From Microbacterium sp. (GTDB lineage Bacteria > Actinomycetota > Actinomycetes > Actinomycetales > Microbacteriaceae), in NCBI GenBank assembly GCA_029239635.1, contig JARBUN010000008.1:1-36043 (forward strand): a stretch of DNA of 36,043 nucleotides, in the 5' to 3' direction. Shown here piece by piece: positions 17,214-26,633 of the stretch. Within the stretch, counting starts at the first letter, position 1. The number at the start of each line of letters is the position of its first letter. The notes beneath the pieces are model-generated. The model saw nothing but the letters and a program-made list of their open reading frames with translations. It was not told where the DNA came from and searched no databases. The translations under genes and the position numbers were made by a program.

Positions 17214-18248
17214 TCAGGGAACGACGACCGCGCGGCCGCGCACCTTCCCCGCGTGCAGCTTCTGATACGCCTCGACGGCGCCGTCGAAGCCGTAGCGCTC
17301 GACGTGGACGCCGACGGCCCCGCTGCGTGCGAGATCGAGCACCTCGATGAGCTCGCTGCGCGTTCCCCAGTACGGCGCGCGCACGGCGGCGCCCATCGGC
17401 GTCGAGAAGAACCCGGCGGGGAGGATCCCCCCGCCGATCCCGACGATGTGGATGAAGCTGTCGATCCCGGCGACCTCGCGGGCGAGGTCGATCGTCGGCT
17501 GCACGCCGACGAAGTCGAAGACCGCGGCTGCACCGAGACCGTTCGTCAGTTCGCGGATGCGCTCCGCGGCGTGCTCGTCGGAGGTCACGGTGTGGTGCGC
17601 GCCGACCTCGCGCGCGAGGGCGAGCTTGTCCTCGCCGAGGTCGACCGCGATCACCGTGGCCTGCGTGATGGCCCGCAGGATCTGGACGCCGACGTGGCCG
17701 AGACCTCCGACCCCGATCACGACGGCGGTGGCCCCGGGGTACAGCTTCTCTTTCGCCGAGACGATCGCGTGGTACGGCGTGAGACCGGCGTCTGTGAGCG
17801 ACACGGTCTCGACGGGATCGAGGTCGCCGAGGGGCGCGAGGTGCCGCGGATCGTCGACGATCACGTACTCGGCCATGGCTCCCGGGCTCCCGAGACCGGG
17901 AGGGGTGATGCCCATCTCGGCCGCGTGCGGGCAGTAGTTCTCGGCGCCCTTCGCGCAGGCATGGCAACGCCCACAACCCCACGGTCCGTAGATGGCGTAG
18001 GCCTCGCCGATGTTCACGCCCTCGACGCCTTCGCCGAGCTCGTCGACGATCCCGGCGCCCTCGTGGCCGAGCGTGAGGGGGAGTCCGTAGCTGTACTGCT
18101 CTTCCGGGAGGTCCATCACGAACCAGTCGGAGTGGCACAGACCCGCAGCCGTCACCTTGAGACGCACCTGGCCCGGACCCGCGTGGGGCTCCTCGATCTC
18201 GACGACCTCGGGGCCCTTGCCGATCTCGCGATACTGCACTGCCTTCAT
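17214..18248 (-). CDS. zinc-dependent NAD(P)-linked alcohol dehydrogenase
   Basis: 344-aa medium-chain dehydrogenase/reductase. Catalytic zinc ligands are seen in GLCHSD (Cys38) and GHEGAG (His62, Glu63). The structural-zinc cysteine cluster GCGRCHACAKGAENYC is complete. The nucleotide site is IGVGGLGHVG, and an acidic residue at the end of the second strand (IAVDLGEDK) suggests NAD preference. The ATG at 18248 follows a GAAAGGG ribosome binding site. It is divergent from a GAF-domain regulator and close to an aldehyde dehydrogenase, so oxidation of an alcohol to an aldehyde is the likely job. The exact substrate cannot be read from the sequence. Confidence 0.92.
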   Translation of the reverse strand: MKAVQYREIGKGPEVVEIEEPHAGPGQVRLKVTAAGLCHSDWFVMDLPEEQYSYGLPLTLGHEGAGIVDELGEGVEGVNIGEAYAIYGPWGCGRCHACAKGAENYCPHAAEMGITPPGLGSPGAMAEYVIVDDPRHLAPLGDLDPVETVSLTDAGLTPYHAIVSAKEKLYPGATAVVIGVGGLGHVGVQILRAITQATVIAVDLGEDKLALAREVGAHHTVTSDEHAAERIRELTNGLGAAAVFDFVGVQPTIDLAREVAGIDSFIHIVGIGGGILPAGFFSTPMGAAVRAPYWGTRSELIEVLDLARSGAVGVHVERYGFDGAVEAYQKLHAGKVRGRAVVVP

Positions 18249-18485
18249 GGCATCCCTTTCTCTCGTTCCTCCCACCGTCCGCCCGAGGGTGGCGCGTGTC
18301 GAGGGGGTCGACGGCGTTTCCTCGGCGTGAGAACGCGTCTCATCAATGCATGTGCATGAATTTCGGATGCCGTGACGACACGCCGCAGGAGCGCTTCCCG
18401 TCCTGGCATCCCGCCGTGAACCCTCGCCCCCGCGCGTGCGCACACCTACACTGGACGCACCTCCGTCACCGCCGATGGGAGTCCC
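18249..18485. promoter_or_regulatory. divergent control region of ADH and GAF regulator
   Basis: This 237-bp gap separates two divergent genes and must hold both promoters. It contains a near-palindrome TGAGAACGCGTCTCA (18328-18342) and an AT-richer TGCATGTGCATGAA just after it. Either could be an operator for the adjacent regulator; there is no direct evidence. Confidence 0.4.
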
Positions 18486-19775
18486 GTGTCTTCTCCGTGG
18501 TCACGACCGCCGATCTCCCCCGAGACCTCGGGGCTGCTGATCGCGCGAGCCCACGAGGAGCTTCTCGCGGGCAACGAGGAGGATCGTCGCCTGGTCGACG
18601 TGCGTCCCCTCGTGCAGGAGTCGTGGCGGCGGTCGTTGGCATCCCTGGTCGGACCCGAGGGGCTCCCCTCGCTGGACCTCGCCAGCGACGAGCTCGAGGC
18701 GTACCGCCGCGCGCACCCGCTCGCCGGGGTGATGGACATGGTGAGGGCGCTGCTCCTGCCCGGAACGGTCGAGGATTCGGGTGTCGTCGTGGCGGTGGGC
18801 GACGCGGCGGGCCGGCTGCTGTGGGTGGAGGGCGACCGGCATATCCGCACGCTGACCGGCGACATGGGCTTCGTCGCGGGGGCCAATTGGGCGGAGGATG
18901 CCGTCGGCACCTCGGCCCCCGGAACGGCGCTGACCCTCGACCGGTCGGTGCAGATCCGCGGTGCCGAGCATTTCAATCGGCGCGTGCAGCCGTGGTCGTG
19001 CACGGCGGCTCCCGTGCACGACCCGGAGTCGCGGCGCCTGCTCGGCGTCATCGACGTCACGGGAGGGCCCGAGGCGGTGACCCCGCAAGCGCAGTTGCTG
19101 GTGGATGCCACGGCCCGGGCGATCGAGAGCGAGATCCTCGTCGCGCGGCTGCGGGCCCAGCAGGCGCCGCCGTCGAAGCGATCCGCGCCGTCGCGCGCGC
19201 TGCTGCGCATCCTCGGTCGCGACCGGGCGATGCTGGAAGTCGGAGGGGGGACGCACGAGCTCAGCGCCCGTCACGCGGAGATCCTGCTCCTGCTCGCCGT
19301 CCATCGCGAGGGACTCTCGGCCGAGGCGCTGAGCGAAGCGGTGTACGGCCATTCGGCGGTCGAGACGCTCCGGCCCGAGATGGTGCGCCTGCGCCGCGCG
19401 CTCGCTCCCGTCGCGCCCCGTCTGGTTCCGGCATCCCGTCCCTATCGTCTCCCCGACGGCCTGGAGACCGACGCGCAGCACGTGCTGTCGCTCCTCGACC
19501 GCGGGGCGCACCGCGTGGCGCTCGCCGCGTATGCGGGGCCGGTGCTGCCGGAGTCGGACGCCCCGGGCGTGGTGGAGGTGCGCGAGTCGGTGCGCTCGGC
19601 GCTGCGGGAGGCGCTCCTCGCGGAGGCGGGCGTCGACGTGCTCCTCTCCTACGCCGACACCGCGGAGGCGCGAGACGACGAGGAAGTGCTGCGGCTGTGC
19701 CTCGCGATGCTTCCGGCACGATCACCGAAGCGGGCGGGGCTCGTCGCGCGGCTGGAGCGGCTCGATCACGCCTGA
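18486..19775 (+). CDS. GAF-domain transcriptional regulator (AcoR/DhaR-like, no AAA+ domain)
   Basis: 429-aa regulator. The N-terminal helical segment (RPLVQESWRRSLA) and a GAF-like sensory domain (about 75-230) resemble AcoR/DhaR activators, including NWAEDAVGTSAPGTAL and SCTAAPVHDPESRRLLGVID. No sigma-54 interaction AAA+ domain or Fis-type helix-turn-helix follows. Instead a winged-helix-like region (LSARHAEILLLLAVHREGLS, then AEALSEAVYG) and a helical C-terminus complete the protein. The GTG start has GGGAG 5-9 nt upstream. Its position between alcohol and aldehyde dehydrogenase genes suggests it senses an alcohol, aldehyde or ketone and activates both. Confidence 0.85.
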   Translation: MSSPWSRPPISPETSGLLIARAHEELLAGNEEDRRLVDVRPLVQESWRRSLASLVGPEGLPSLDLASDELEAYRRAHPLAGVMDMVRALLLPGTVEDSGVVVAVGDAAGRLLWVEGDRHIRTLTGDMGFVAGANWAEDAVGTSAPGTALTLDRSVQIRGAEHFNRRVQPWSCTAAPVHDPESRRLLGVIDVTGGPEAVTPQAQLLVDATARAIESEILVARLRAQQAPPSKRSAPSRALLRILGRDRAMLEVGGGTHELSARHAEILLLLAVHREGLSAEALSEAVYGHSAVETLRPEMVRLRRALAPVAPRLVPASRPYRLPDGLETDAQHVLSLLDRGAHRVALAAYAGPVLPESDAPGVVEVRESVRSALREALLAEAGVDVLLSYADTAEARDDEEVLRLCLAMLPARSPKRAGLVARLERLDHA

Positions 19776-19823
19776 CATCGCACGCGACGCGCCGGGAGGG
19801 TGCCCGATGTCGGAGGCCCTGGT

Positions 19824-19829
19824 TACGCT
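19824..19829 (+). promoter_or_regulatory. candidate -10 for leaderless transcript
   Basis: TACGCT lies 6 nt before the ATG at 19836, and there is no Shine-Dalgarno. Confidence 0.5.
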
Positions 19830-19835
19830 GAACAT

Positions 19836-20360
19836 ATGGACGAAAAGGCGCTCGACATCTTCTCGGCAGCTCGCGCTCGACGCGACGTGGGGCGCATCCG
19901 CGAGGCTCTCGCCGAGGTGAAGGCGGGTGACGTCGCCCGGGTGATCGTCCGTTCGCCGCGGTACGGGCTCTACGCGATCGAGGGCACCGTCCGCATCGGC
20001 GTGGGCGGACAGCCGCTCGTGGGCGACATCATCCTGGGCACGAGCTCCGAGATCCAGCGGATCGACGTGGGCATCGAATCGCCCGAACCCGCGCTGGGCG
20101 CGGACGTCGTCGATCCGTCGACACTCCCCCACGGAACGCCCGTGCGCGTGACGTTCTCCACGCCCACGAACCAGACCTTCGCGCTGACCGGTCCGATCAC
20201 GGCCGGCAACGACCGCTTCCTCCTCGTGGGCAGCTGGATCGTCGCCGACGATCGCACGATCGCCCCGCGCGTCATCAGCATCGAGCGCCTCGACGACGTC
20301 GACCTGCACGAGGTGAACGTCCCGCCGTTGCGCTCGGTGCTGGCCGACGCCGACGCCTGA
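19836..20360 (+). CDS. conserved-looking protein of unknown function
   Basis: 174-aa soluble protein I do not recognise. The N-terminal 30 residues are helical and charged (MDEKALDIFSAARARRDVGR). The rest is rich in predicted beta strands (ARVIVRSPRYGLYAIEGTV, GTPVRVTFSTPTNQTFALTG), like a small barrel fold. There are no cysteines, signal or membrane segments. The ATG at 19836 is chosen over one 36 nt upstream because of the -10-like hexamer 6 nt before it. It lies between the GAF regulator and the aldehyde dehydrogenase but has its own promoter-like site and a hairpin after it, so it may be independent. Confidence 0.78.
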   Translation: MDEKALDIFSAARARRDVGRIREALAEVKAGDVARVIVRSPRYGLYAIEGTVRIGVGGQPLVGDIILGTSSEIQRIDVGIESPEPALGADVVDPSTLPHGTPVRVTFSTPTNQTFALTGPITAGNDRFLLVGSWIVADDRTIAPRVISIERLDDVDLHEVNVPPLRSVLADADA

Positions 20361-20375
20361 CGGCACGCGAGGGAG

Positions 20376-20405
20376 GGATGCCACGGCCTCGGGGTCGTGG
20401 CATCC
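20376..20405. terminator. hairpin after the 174-aa gene
   Basis: GGATGCCACG (20376-20385) pairs with CGTGGCATCC (20396-20405) over a 10-nt loop, 16 nt after the stop. The stem again uses the GGATGCC heptamer. Confidence 0.65.
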
Positions 20406-20460
20406 GTCGTACCTGCGATGAGGTGCTGGTGCGGCGCCGGGCCGGGTCGCGCCGGGTCGC

Positions 20461-20569
20461 GCCGGGCCGCGCCGCTGTGCCGGGCCGGTGTGCCGGGCCG
20501 CGCCGCTGTGCCGGGCCGGTGTGCCGGGCCGCGCCGCCGCCCCGCGCCGCCGCCCCGCGCCGCCGCCCC
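20461..20569. repeat. low-complexity GC tandem repeats
   Basis: A 31-bp unit starting GCCGGGCCGCGCCGCTGTGC occurs twice in tandem (20461-20491, 20492-20522) and starts a third time. It is followed by three perfect copies of the 13-mer GCGCCGCCGCCCC (20531-20569). The stretch is almost pure G and C and lies in the 431-bp gap between two plus-strand genes. I see no coding content. Confidence 0.85.
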
Positions 20570-20582
20570 GCCCCGCCGCGCC

Positions 20583-20665
20583 GCCGAGATGACCCGTTCT
20601 CGCCGAGATGACCCGCTTTCCCCTGGAATCGTGGGTCATCTCGGCAGAGATATGTGATCTCGGCG
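20583..20665. repeat. CGAGATGACCC direct and inverted repeat cluster
   Basis: GCCGAGATGACCCG occurs at 20583-20596 and 20602-20615. Its inverse GGGTCATCTCGGC is at 20633-20645, and a decayed inverse (GTGATCTCGGCG) follows at about 20654. The second and third copies form a 13-bp stem with a 17-nt loop. It lies about 130 bp upstream of the aldehyde dehydrogenase and may be a terminator, a regulatory array or a dispersed repeat. Confidence 0.6.
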
Positions 20666-20791
20666 CTAGGCCGGCCTATCCGTCCCGCCGACCACGATGA
20701 GTGCAACCGGATGCAACCTCCCCCGGCGTACCGTCGGCACATCGCCGCCCGAAGCCGACGCGGCGACTCATGACCGTCGAAGGAGACACGC

Positions 20792-22342
<1,551 letters not shown>

Positions 22343-22378
22343 TCGGCCGCGTCGGGGCCGTGGCGGCGATCCCGACCT

Positions 22379-22411
22379 GTGTGACCCCCGGGTTGGTCCC
22401 GGGGGTCACAC
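22379..22411. terminator. perfect 14-bp hairpin after aldehyde dehydrogenase
   Basis: GTGTGACCCCCGGG (22379-22392) pairs perfectly with CCCGGGGGTCACAC (22398-22411) over a 5-nt loop. It should reduce read-through into the DUF779 gene, giving more dehydrogenase than DUF779 message if both come from one promoter. Confidence 0.8.
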
Positions 22412-22591
22412 CCGTTTCCGATCCACCGATCACGGCGCGCGCGGTGAAGGCGCTCCGCGACGCCCCATTCGCCGGCATGGAACCGCCCTTGTCCCACTTC
22501 CGGCGAGTGGGGGGCGACCTCGTCCCACATATGGCGGTCTGGCGGTCGCCGTGCCAACAACCTCTGGGACACGAACCGAAAGGAGTGGGAC

Positions 22592-22987
22592 ATGACGCCC
22601 CATCTCTCCCGCGTGGACGTGACGGATGCCGCGGCCGCGCTGCTGCGCGACCTGACCGCCAAGCACGGCCCGCTGATGTTCCATCAGTCCGGGGGCTGCT
22701 GCGACGGCAGTTCGCCGATGTGCTACCCGGTCGGCATGTTCCTCATCGGGCCCAGCGACGTGCACCTCGGGAACATCGAGGCCGGGCTCGACGACCCCAT
22801 CGAGATCTACATGTCGGAATCGCAGTTCGAGTACTGGAAGTTCACGCACCTGACGATCGACGTCGTCCCGGGGCGCGGCGCGGGCTTCTCTGTGGAGGGG
22901 CCGACGGGGATGCGGTTCCTCATCCGTTCGCGGATGTTGACGGAGGAGGAGGCGGTGGCGTTCGGGGTTCGTGCTGCTGAGGGATAA
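22592..22987 (+). CDS. DUF779 domain-containing protein
   Basis: 131-aa soluble protein of the DUF779 family, which occurs next to acetaldehyde dehydrogenases in many bacteria. The conserved N-terminal segment MFHQSGGCCDGSSPMCYPVG carries three cysteines that could bind metal or be redox-active. FEYWKFTHLTIDVVPGRGAG is also characteristic. The biochemical role is unknown. AAGGAG lies 8 nt before the ATG. The gap before it holds a hairpin and several GTCCCA/TGGGAC words (22488, 22523, 22561, 22585) that could be an operator. Its last 68 bp overlap a convergent membrane ORF. Confidence 0.9.
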   Translation: MTPHLSRVDVTDAAAALLRDLTAKHGPLMFHQSGGCCDGSSPMCYPVGMFLIGPSDVHLGNIEAGLDDPIEIYMSESQFEYWKFTHLTIDVVPGRGAGFSVEGPTGMRFLIRSRMLTEEEAVAFGVRAAEG

Positions 22988-23249
22988 GGCTTGCTGGCCA
23001 CCGTCGGTCGCGAACATGGGTCGTGAACGCGAACCCCACTGTCAGGAGGGCCGTGGAGAGCACCGCCGTGGGTGCAAGAGCCACGACGAGCAAACCGGTC
23101 AATGCGACGGAGACAGCTGCTACCCAGTAGGTCACAGGTCGAGCGGGATCGACGAGAAAGCCCAAACTGACGCCGATAACCATCACGAGGATGCCGACCA
23201 TCAGGGGCGTGTCGGCGGAGAACAGCAGCAGGGAAGTGACCATCTTCAC
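22920..23249 (-). CDS. small three-helix membrane protein (uncertain)
   Basis: 109-aa ORF with three well-formed hydrophobic helices (LMVGILVMVIGVSLGFLV, VTYWVAAVSVALTGLLVVAL, VLSTALLTVGFAFTT). These are separated by DPARP and APTA turns. A basic segment and a proline-rich tail follow. The helix pattern argues for a real gene. Against it are the lack of a ribosome binding site at any start (GTG 23249, ATG 23243 or ATG 23201) and the 68-bp overlap with the DUF779 gene. No function can be assigned. Confidence 0.45.
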   Translation of the reverse strand: MKMVTSLLLFSADTPLMVGILVMVIGVSLGFLVDPARPVTYWVAAVSVALTGLLVVALAPTAVLSTALLTVGFAFTTHVRDRRWPASLIPQQHEPRTPPPPPPSTSANG

Positions 23250-23494
23250 GGTAGGGATGGTCGCGCAACCGTGGCGCCGCTTCCTCGACTGCCTTCAAAG
23301 ATCACCCCAAAAGCAAGTGGAATCCCCTGCCTCTACGTTGACAGCTCGCTCGCATGGTTGCGGATGCGAATGCTTGTCCCCTGCGCACGTCGGCCCGCGC
23401 GCGAGATTCCGGGTGAACTCGAGATCCCTTGTAACGTAAACATGCGCACCTGAGTTAGCTTTCCTTCGTCCGCATCACGACGTTGGAGGAACAC

Positions 23495-23773
23495 ATGGGT
23501 GTGAACAATCGACGGTTCAGCCGTCTCGTGCCGCCGACAGCGGCGGTAGGCGCCACGATCATCGCGGCGTCGGTCGTTCAGCCGCCTAGCTCAGCGCACG
23601 CCGCAAGCCCGCTGAGCGGCGAGACGGTGACAGCGCAAGATGTTCAGGAAGCCCTCGACAATGTTTCGGACGGGCTGTTGAAGACTGCTGTGACCGCATC
23701 CGGGCTCGTCGCCCGCGGCCAGTACCCGCAGTTGTCCACCCGCAACGGCTTCACGGCGCGATGCGTCAGTTGA
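23495..23773 (+). CDS. small secreted protein of unknown function
   Basis: 92-aa ORF starting at the ATG 23495, which has GGAGGAAC directly upstream; an in-frame ATG at 23483 is less well placed. The N-terminus is a classical signal peptide (basic VNNRRFSR, hydrophobic AAVGATIIAASVV, cleavage near SAHA-AS). The mature part is about 55 residues with a helical segment (TAQDVQEALDNVSDGLLK). There is no lipobox and a single cysteine near the end. It overlaps the next ORF by 13 bp, so the two are probably co-translated. Confidence 0.6.
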   Translation: MGVNNRRFSRLVPPTAAVGATIIAASVVQPPSSAHAASPLSGETVTAQDVQEALDNVSDGLLKTAVTASGLVARGQYPQLSTRNGFTARCVS

Positions 23774-24054
23774 GACGCGGGCTGAGTGCTGACCGAGTCT
23801 TCCTGATGGTGTGTTCGTTCGCCATCTCGATCGGGGTCACCGCCATCGCTGCGCTCGCGTTCACAGCATTCGCGTTCGCTCAGCTCGTCACCATTCAGAT
23901 TCCGCTCGTCGCGACGTTCCGAGGGTTCTCCTCGGACGGCGGGGCATATTCAGTGTCCGTGCACGGATCGTGGGGCGGAGCGTTGGGAGTCGTCCTTCTT
24001 CTCGCGGTTCCTCTTTGCACAGTTGCTGTCGCGTACCGCCGTAGCGAAAGCTGA
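23761..24054 (+). CDS. small two-helix membrane protein
   Basis: 97-aa ORF with two hydrophobic segments (FLMVCSFAISIGVTAIAALA and WGGALGVVLLLAVPLCTVAV) separated by a short loop with FRGFSSDGGAYSVSVHG. The ATG lies inside the end of the upstream secreted-protein gene, suggesting coupling. No family is recognised. A perfect hairpin follows the stop. Confidence 0.55.
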   Translation: MRQLRRGLSADRVFLMVCSFAISIGVTAIAALAFTAFAFAQLVTIQIPLVATFRGFSSDGGAYSVSVHGSWGGALGVVLLLAVPLCTVAVAYRRSES

Positions 24055-24063
24055 TCGATCGTC

Positions 24064-24097
24064 AGGTGTGGCTCCGCGCGCATGCGGAGCCACACCT
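24064..24097. terminator. perfect 14-bp bidirectional hairpin
   Basis: AGGTGTGGCTCCGC (24064-24077) pairs perfectly with GCGGAGCCACACCT (24084-24097) over a 6-nt loop. It sits between the plus-strand small ORF and the minus-strand response regulator stop, so it serves both. Confidence 0.85.
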
Positions 24098-24104
24098 CGG
24101 CTGG

Positions 24105-24713
24105 TTACAGCCACCCCCGCTCCACCGCCACCCGCACCGCATCCGCCCGATTCCTTCCCCCGGTCTTGCCGATCGCACTCGACAGGTGGTTCTTCACCGT
24201 CCCTTCCGAGAGGTGGACCGTCCGCGCGATGTCGGCGATCGAACCCCCGTCGCGGGCCGCGGCGAGGACGTCGGTCTCGCGCTCGGTGAGCGGGGAGTCT
24301 CCCTGCGCGAGCGACTCGGCCGCCAGGGCCGGGTCGACCACCCGCAGGCCGAGCGAGACACGTCGTACCGCGTCGGCCAGCTCCGCCGCGGGAGTGTCTT
24401 TGACCACGAACCCGGAAGCGCCGGCCTGCATGGCACGCGCTAGGTAGCCGGGGCGCCCGAAGGTCGTGACGATGAGGGCACGGCATCCGGGGGCCTCCGA
24501 ACGCAGGAGGGATGCTGCGGCGATCCCGTCGATGCCGGGCATCTCGATGTCGAGCAGGGCGACGTCGGCGTCGGAGGAGCGCGCCGCCTCGACCACCTCG
24601 TCGCCGCGCCCGACCTGGGCCACGACCTCGATGTCGTGCTCGAGGCCGAGCAAGGCGGCCAGAGCACCGCGTACGAGAGCCTGATCGTCGGCAATCAGTA
24701 AGCGAATCACCAT
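24105..24713 (-). CDS. NarL/LuxR-family response regulator
   Basis: 202-aa two-component regulator. The receiver domain has acidic residues Asp9 and Asp10, phospho-acceptor Asp55 in ALLDIEMPG, Thr83/84 and Lys105 in FVVKDTP. A C-terminal LuxR helix-turn-helix (LTERETDVLAAARDGGSIAD, then IARTVHLSEGTVKNH) binds DNA. The ATG overlaps the histidine kinase stop, so partnership with the upstream kinase is clear. It is the last gene of an ABC exporter operon and probably controls that exporter. Confidence 0.95.
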   Translation of the reverse strand: MVIRLLIADDQALVRGALAALLGLEHDIEVVAQVGRGDEVVEAARSSDADVALLDIEMPGIDGIAAASLLRSEAPGCRALIVTTFGRPGYLARAMQAGASGFVVKDTPAAELADAVRRVSLGLRVVDPALAAESLAQGDSPLTERETDVLAAARDGGSIADIARTVHLSEGTVKNHLSSAIGKTGGRNRADAVRVAVERGWL

Positions 24714-25816
24714 GTCACCTTCACGTTGAATCCCCCGAGGTCGCTGCGACCGATGAGCAGGCGGGCGCCGGCCGTCTCGACGCGCTCTCGGAGTCCGGTG
24801 AGTCCCGAACCCGTGGATGCCGAGGCCGCGGGGCCGCGTCCATCGTCGGCGATCTCGACCGATCGTGCACCGAGACGCACCCGGCAGGACTGCGCCCCCG
24901 CGTGACGGATCACGTTGGTCACGGCTTCGCGGACGACCCAGCCGGCGAGCTCACGCCGGTCGGCGGGCACCTGCTCGGTCGTTCCGGGGAGGTCGGCGGA
25001 GACCCCGGCGCTCTCCAGCGCCGCGCGCGCGGCCGCCAGCTCTCCACTGATGCTCACCCCGCGATACCCGTGGACCGTCGTCCGGACGTCGGAGAGGGCC
25101 CCGCGGGCCAACTGCTCGATCTGCGTGATCTCGTCGCGGGCGGCCGGGGAGCCGGCATCCATGAGTCTTCCCGCCAGCTCCGCCTTGACGGTGATCACGG
25201 TGAGGGAGTGGCCGAGGATGTCGTGGACGTCGCGGGCGACGCGTCCGCGCTCCCTCTCGGCGGCGAGCTCGGCGATCTGGGCTTGGGCCTCGCGGAGGCG
25301 TTCGAGGGTCGAGATGTTGCGCATGAAGCTGAACATCATGATCGAGATGGAGAGGATGATCGCCGAGTTGAGCACGCTTGTGAAGGTGTCGGTCCCGCTC
25401 CACTCGCCCACGGCGAAGGAGAGGCCGCTCAGCAGGCCGACGGTCGTCCACATGGTGCGGGACCCCATCCGCGAGACGGCGACGGAAACACCCACGAACG
25501 TCCACAGCCAGCGCACGTCGGCACCGAGCCACGGCCAGAGCGAGAGGCTCAACACGAAGAGCGCCACGGGGGGAATCAACCGGCGTCCGAAAGACGGCGT
25601 GCGCCGTGCAAGGGGCGCGGTCGCCATGAACAGCGCCGCGAACACGAGGACGATCGCTGTTCCGAAGACCCGCGGGGTCAGCGCCGGTTCCTCCCAGAGG
25701 GTGAGCAGCGTCGGGAACGTCCAGATCAGCGAGATCGACGATCCGATGATCCATCCGCGTTGAAACGGGCGACGGCCCGGAACGATCGCTCGTTCCGGGC
25801 CGGTCTCACTGCTCAT
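24707..25816 (-). CDS. DesK/NarX-type sensor histidine kinase
   Basis: 369-aa membrane kinase. About five to six transmembrane helices occupy the N-terminal half. A short coiled coil (TLERLREAQAQIAELAAERE) leads to the HisKA_3 dimerisation motif RVARDVHDILGHSLTVI with phospho-acceptor His at about 198. The ATPase domain shows REAVTNVIRHAGA (N box), VEIADDGRGP (G1) and GSGLTGLRERV (G2). I prefer the ATG at 25816, 19 nt after the permease stop; an upstream in-frame ATG at 25855 would overlap the permease. There is no large extracellular loop, so sensing may be within the membrane or through the ABC permease. Confidence 0.93.
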   Translation of the reverse strand: MSSETGPERAIVPGRRPFQRGWIIGSSISLIWTFPTLLTLWEEPALTPRVFGTAIVLVFAALFMATAPLARRTPSFGRRLIPPVALFVLSLSLWPWLGADVRWLWTFVGVSVAVSRMGSRTMWTTVGLLSGLSFAVGEWSGTDTFTSVLNSAIILSISIMMFSFMRNISTLERLREAQAQIAELAAERERGRVARDVHDILGHSLTVITVKAELAGRLMDAGSPAARDEITQIEQLARGALSDVRTTVHGYRGVSISGELAAARAALESAGVSADLPGTTEQVPADRRELAGWVVREAVTNVIRHAGAQSCRVRLGARSVEIADDGRGPAASASTGSGLTGLRERVETAGARLLIGRSDLGGFNVKVTW

Positions 25817-25835
25817 GGGGTTCACGATAGGCGCG

Positions 25836-26633
25836 TCAGCCGCGACGGGTGTCACGACGGAAGAAGTACACGGTCCCGGCGACGAACACCGCGAGCCAGA
25901 CGACCGCGTTGATCAGGGCGCCGAGGTCGAAGGCATCCCCCGTCAGAGGCGACCGGGCGAGCTCGCCGATGCCGTAGACCGGGGTCAGCTTTCCGATCGT
26001 CTGCAGGAAGTCGGGCATCGACGACAGCGGGAAGAACAGGCCGCCGAGGAAGGACAGCAGCACCACGGCGAGGCTCGTGATCTGCGCCGCGTTCTCGCCC
26101 GGCACCATGTATCCGACCATGAGGCCGAGCGTCGTGAACACCGCGCTGGCGAGGAGCCAGGCTGCGAGACCGGTCACGATCCACTGCACGGGGGCGAGGG
26201 TCACCCCGGCGAAGGCGGCGACAGCGTAGGTGGCGATGACCGCGATGAGGCCGAACATCATGCCCGCCAGCATCTTGACGACGACGTTCGCGACGGGGTT
26301 CAGCGGCGTGAGGCGCAGCTGGCGGCTCCAGCCCTGCGCACGCTCGACGGCGACCGACGCCCCGGTCTGGGTCGCCGACATCATGGTTCCGTACATGGCC
26401 ATCGAGACCATGATGTACGCGGCCACCGACACGCCACCGGATGCCAGCGGCGTATCGGTCAGCGGAACGTCGAGCGTCTGGAACCCCACGATGAAGAACA
26501 TCAGCACGGGGAACGCGACCGTGAACAGGAGGCTGCGCGGGTTGCGGAGCTTGCGCATCAACTCGATGCGCAGGTAGGTGAGCGTGAAGCCGCCGAAGGC
26601 GGGGACCGGACGGTCGAGGGCGATGGCGGTCAT
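25836..26633 (-). CDS. ABC-2 type transporter permease
   Basis: 265-aa permease with six hydrophobic helices and the ABC-2 family segments FPVLMFFIVGFQ, MYGTMMSATQTG, ERAQGWSRQLRLTPL and SFLGGLFFPLSSMPDFLQ. It forms the membrane part of an exporter with the ATPase just upstream; its start overlaps the ATPase stop as ATGA. The substrate is unknown. Exporters of this type beside DesK/DesR-like systems often export lipids or antimicrobial peptides, but nothing in the sequence decides this. Confidence 0.93.
   Translation of the reverse strand: MTAIALDRPVPAFGGFTLTYLRIELMRKLRNPRSLLFTVAFPVLMFFIVGFQTLDVPLTDTPLASGGVSVAAYIMVSMAMYGTMMSATQTGASVAVERAQGWSRQLRLTPLNPVANVVVKMLAGMMFGLIAVIATYAVAAFAGVTLAPVQWIVTGLAAWLLASAVFTTLGLMVGYMVPGENAAQITSLAVVLLSFLGGLFFPLSSMPDFLQTIGKLTPVYGIGELARSPLTGDAFDLGALINAVVWLAVFVAGTVYFFRRDTRRG

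Noticed and set aside
23338..23343. TTGACA as a -35 box for the small secreted ORF
   Set aside because: No -10-like hexamer lies 16-18 bp downstream, and the site is about 150 bp from the start.
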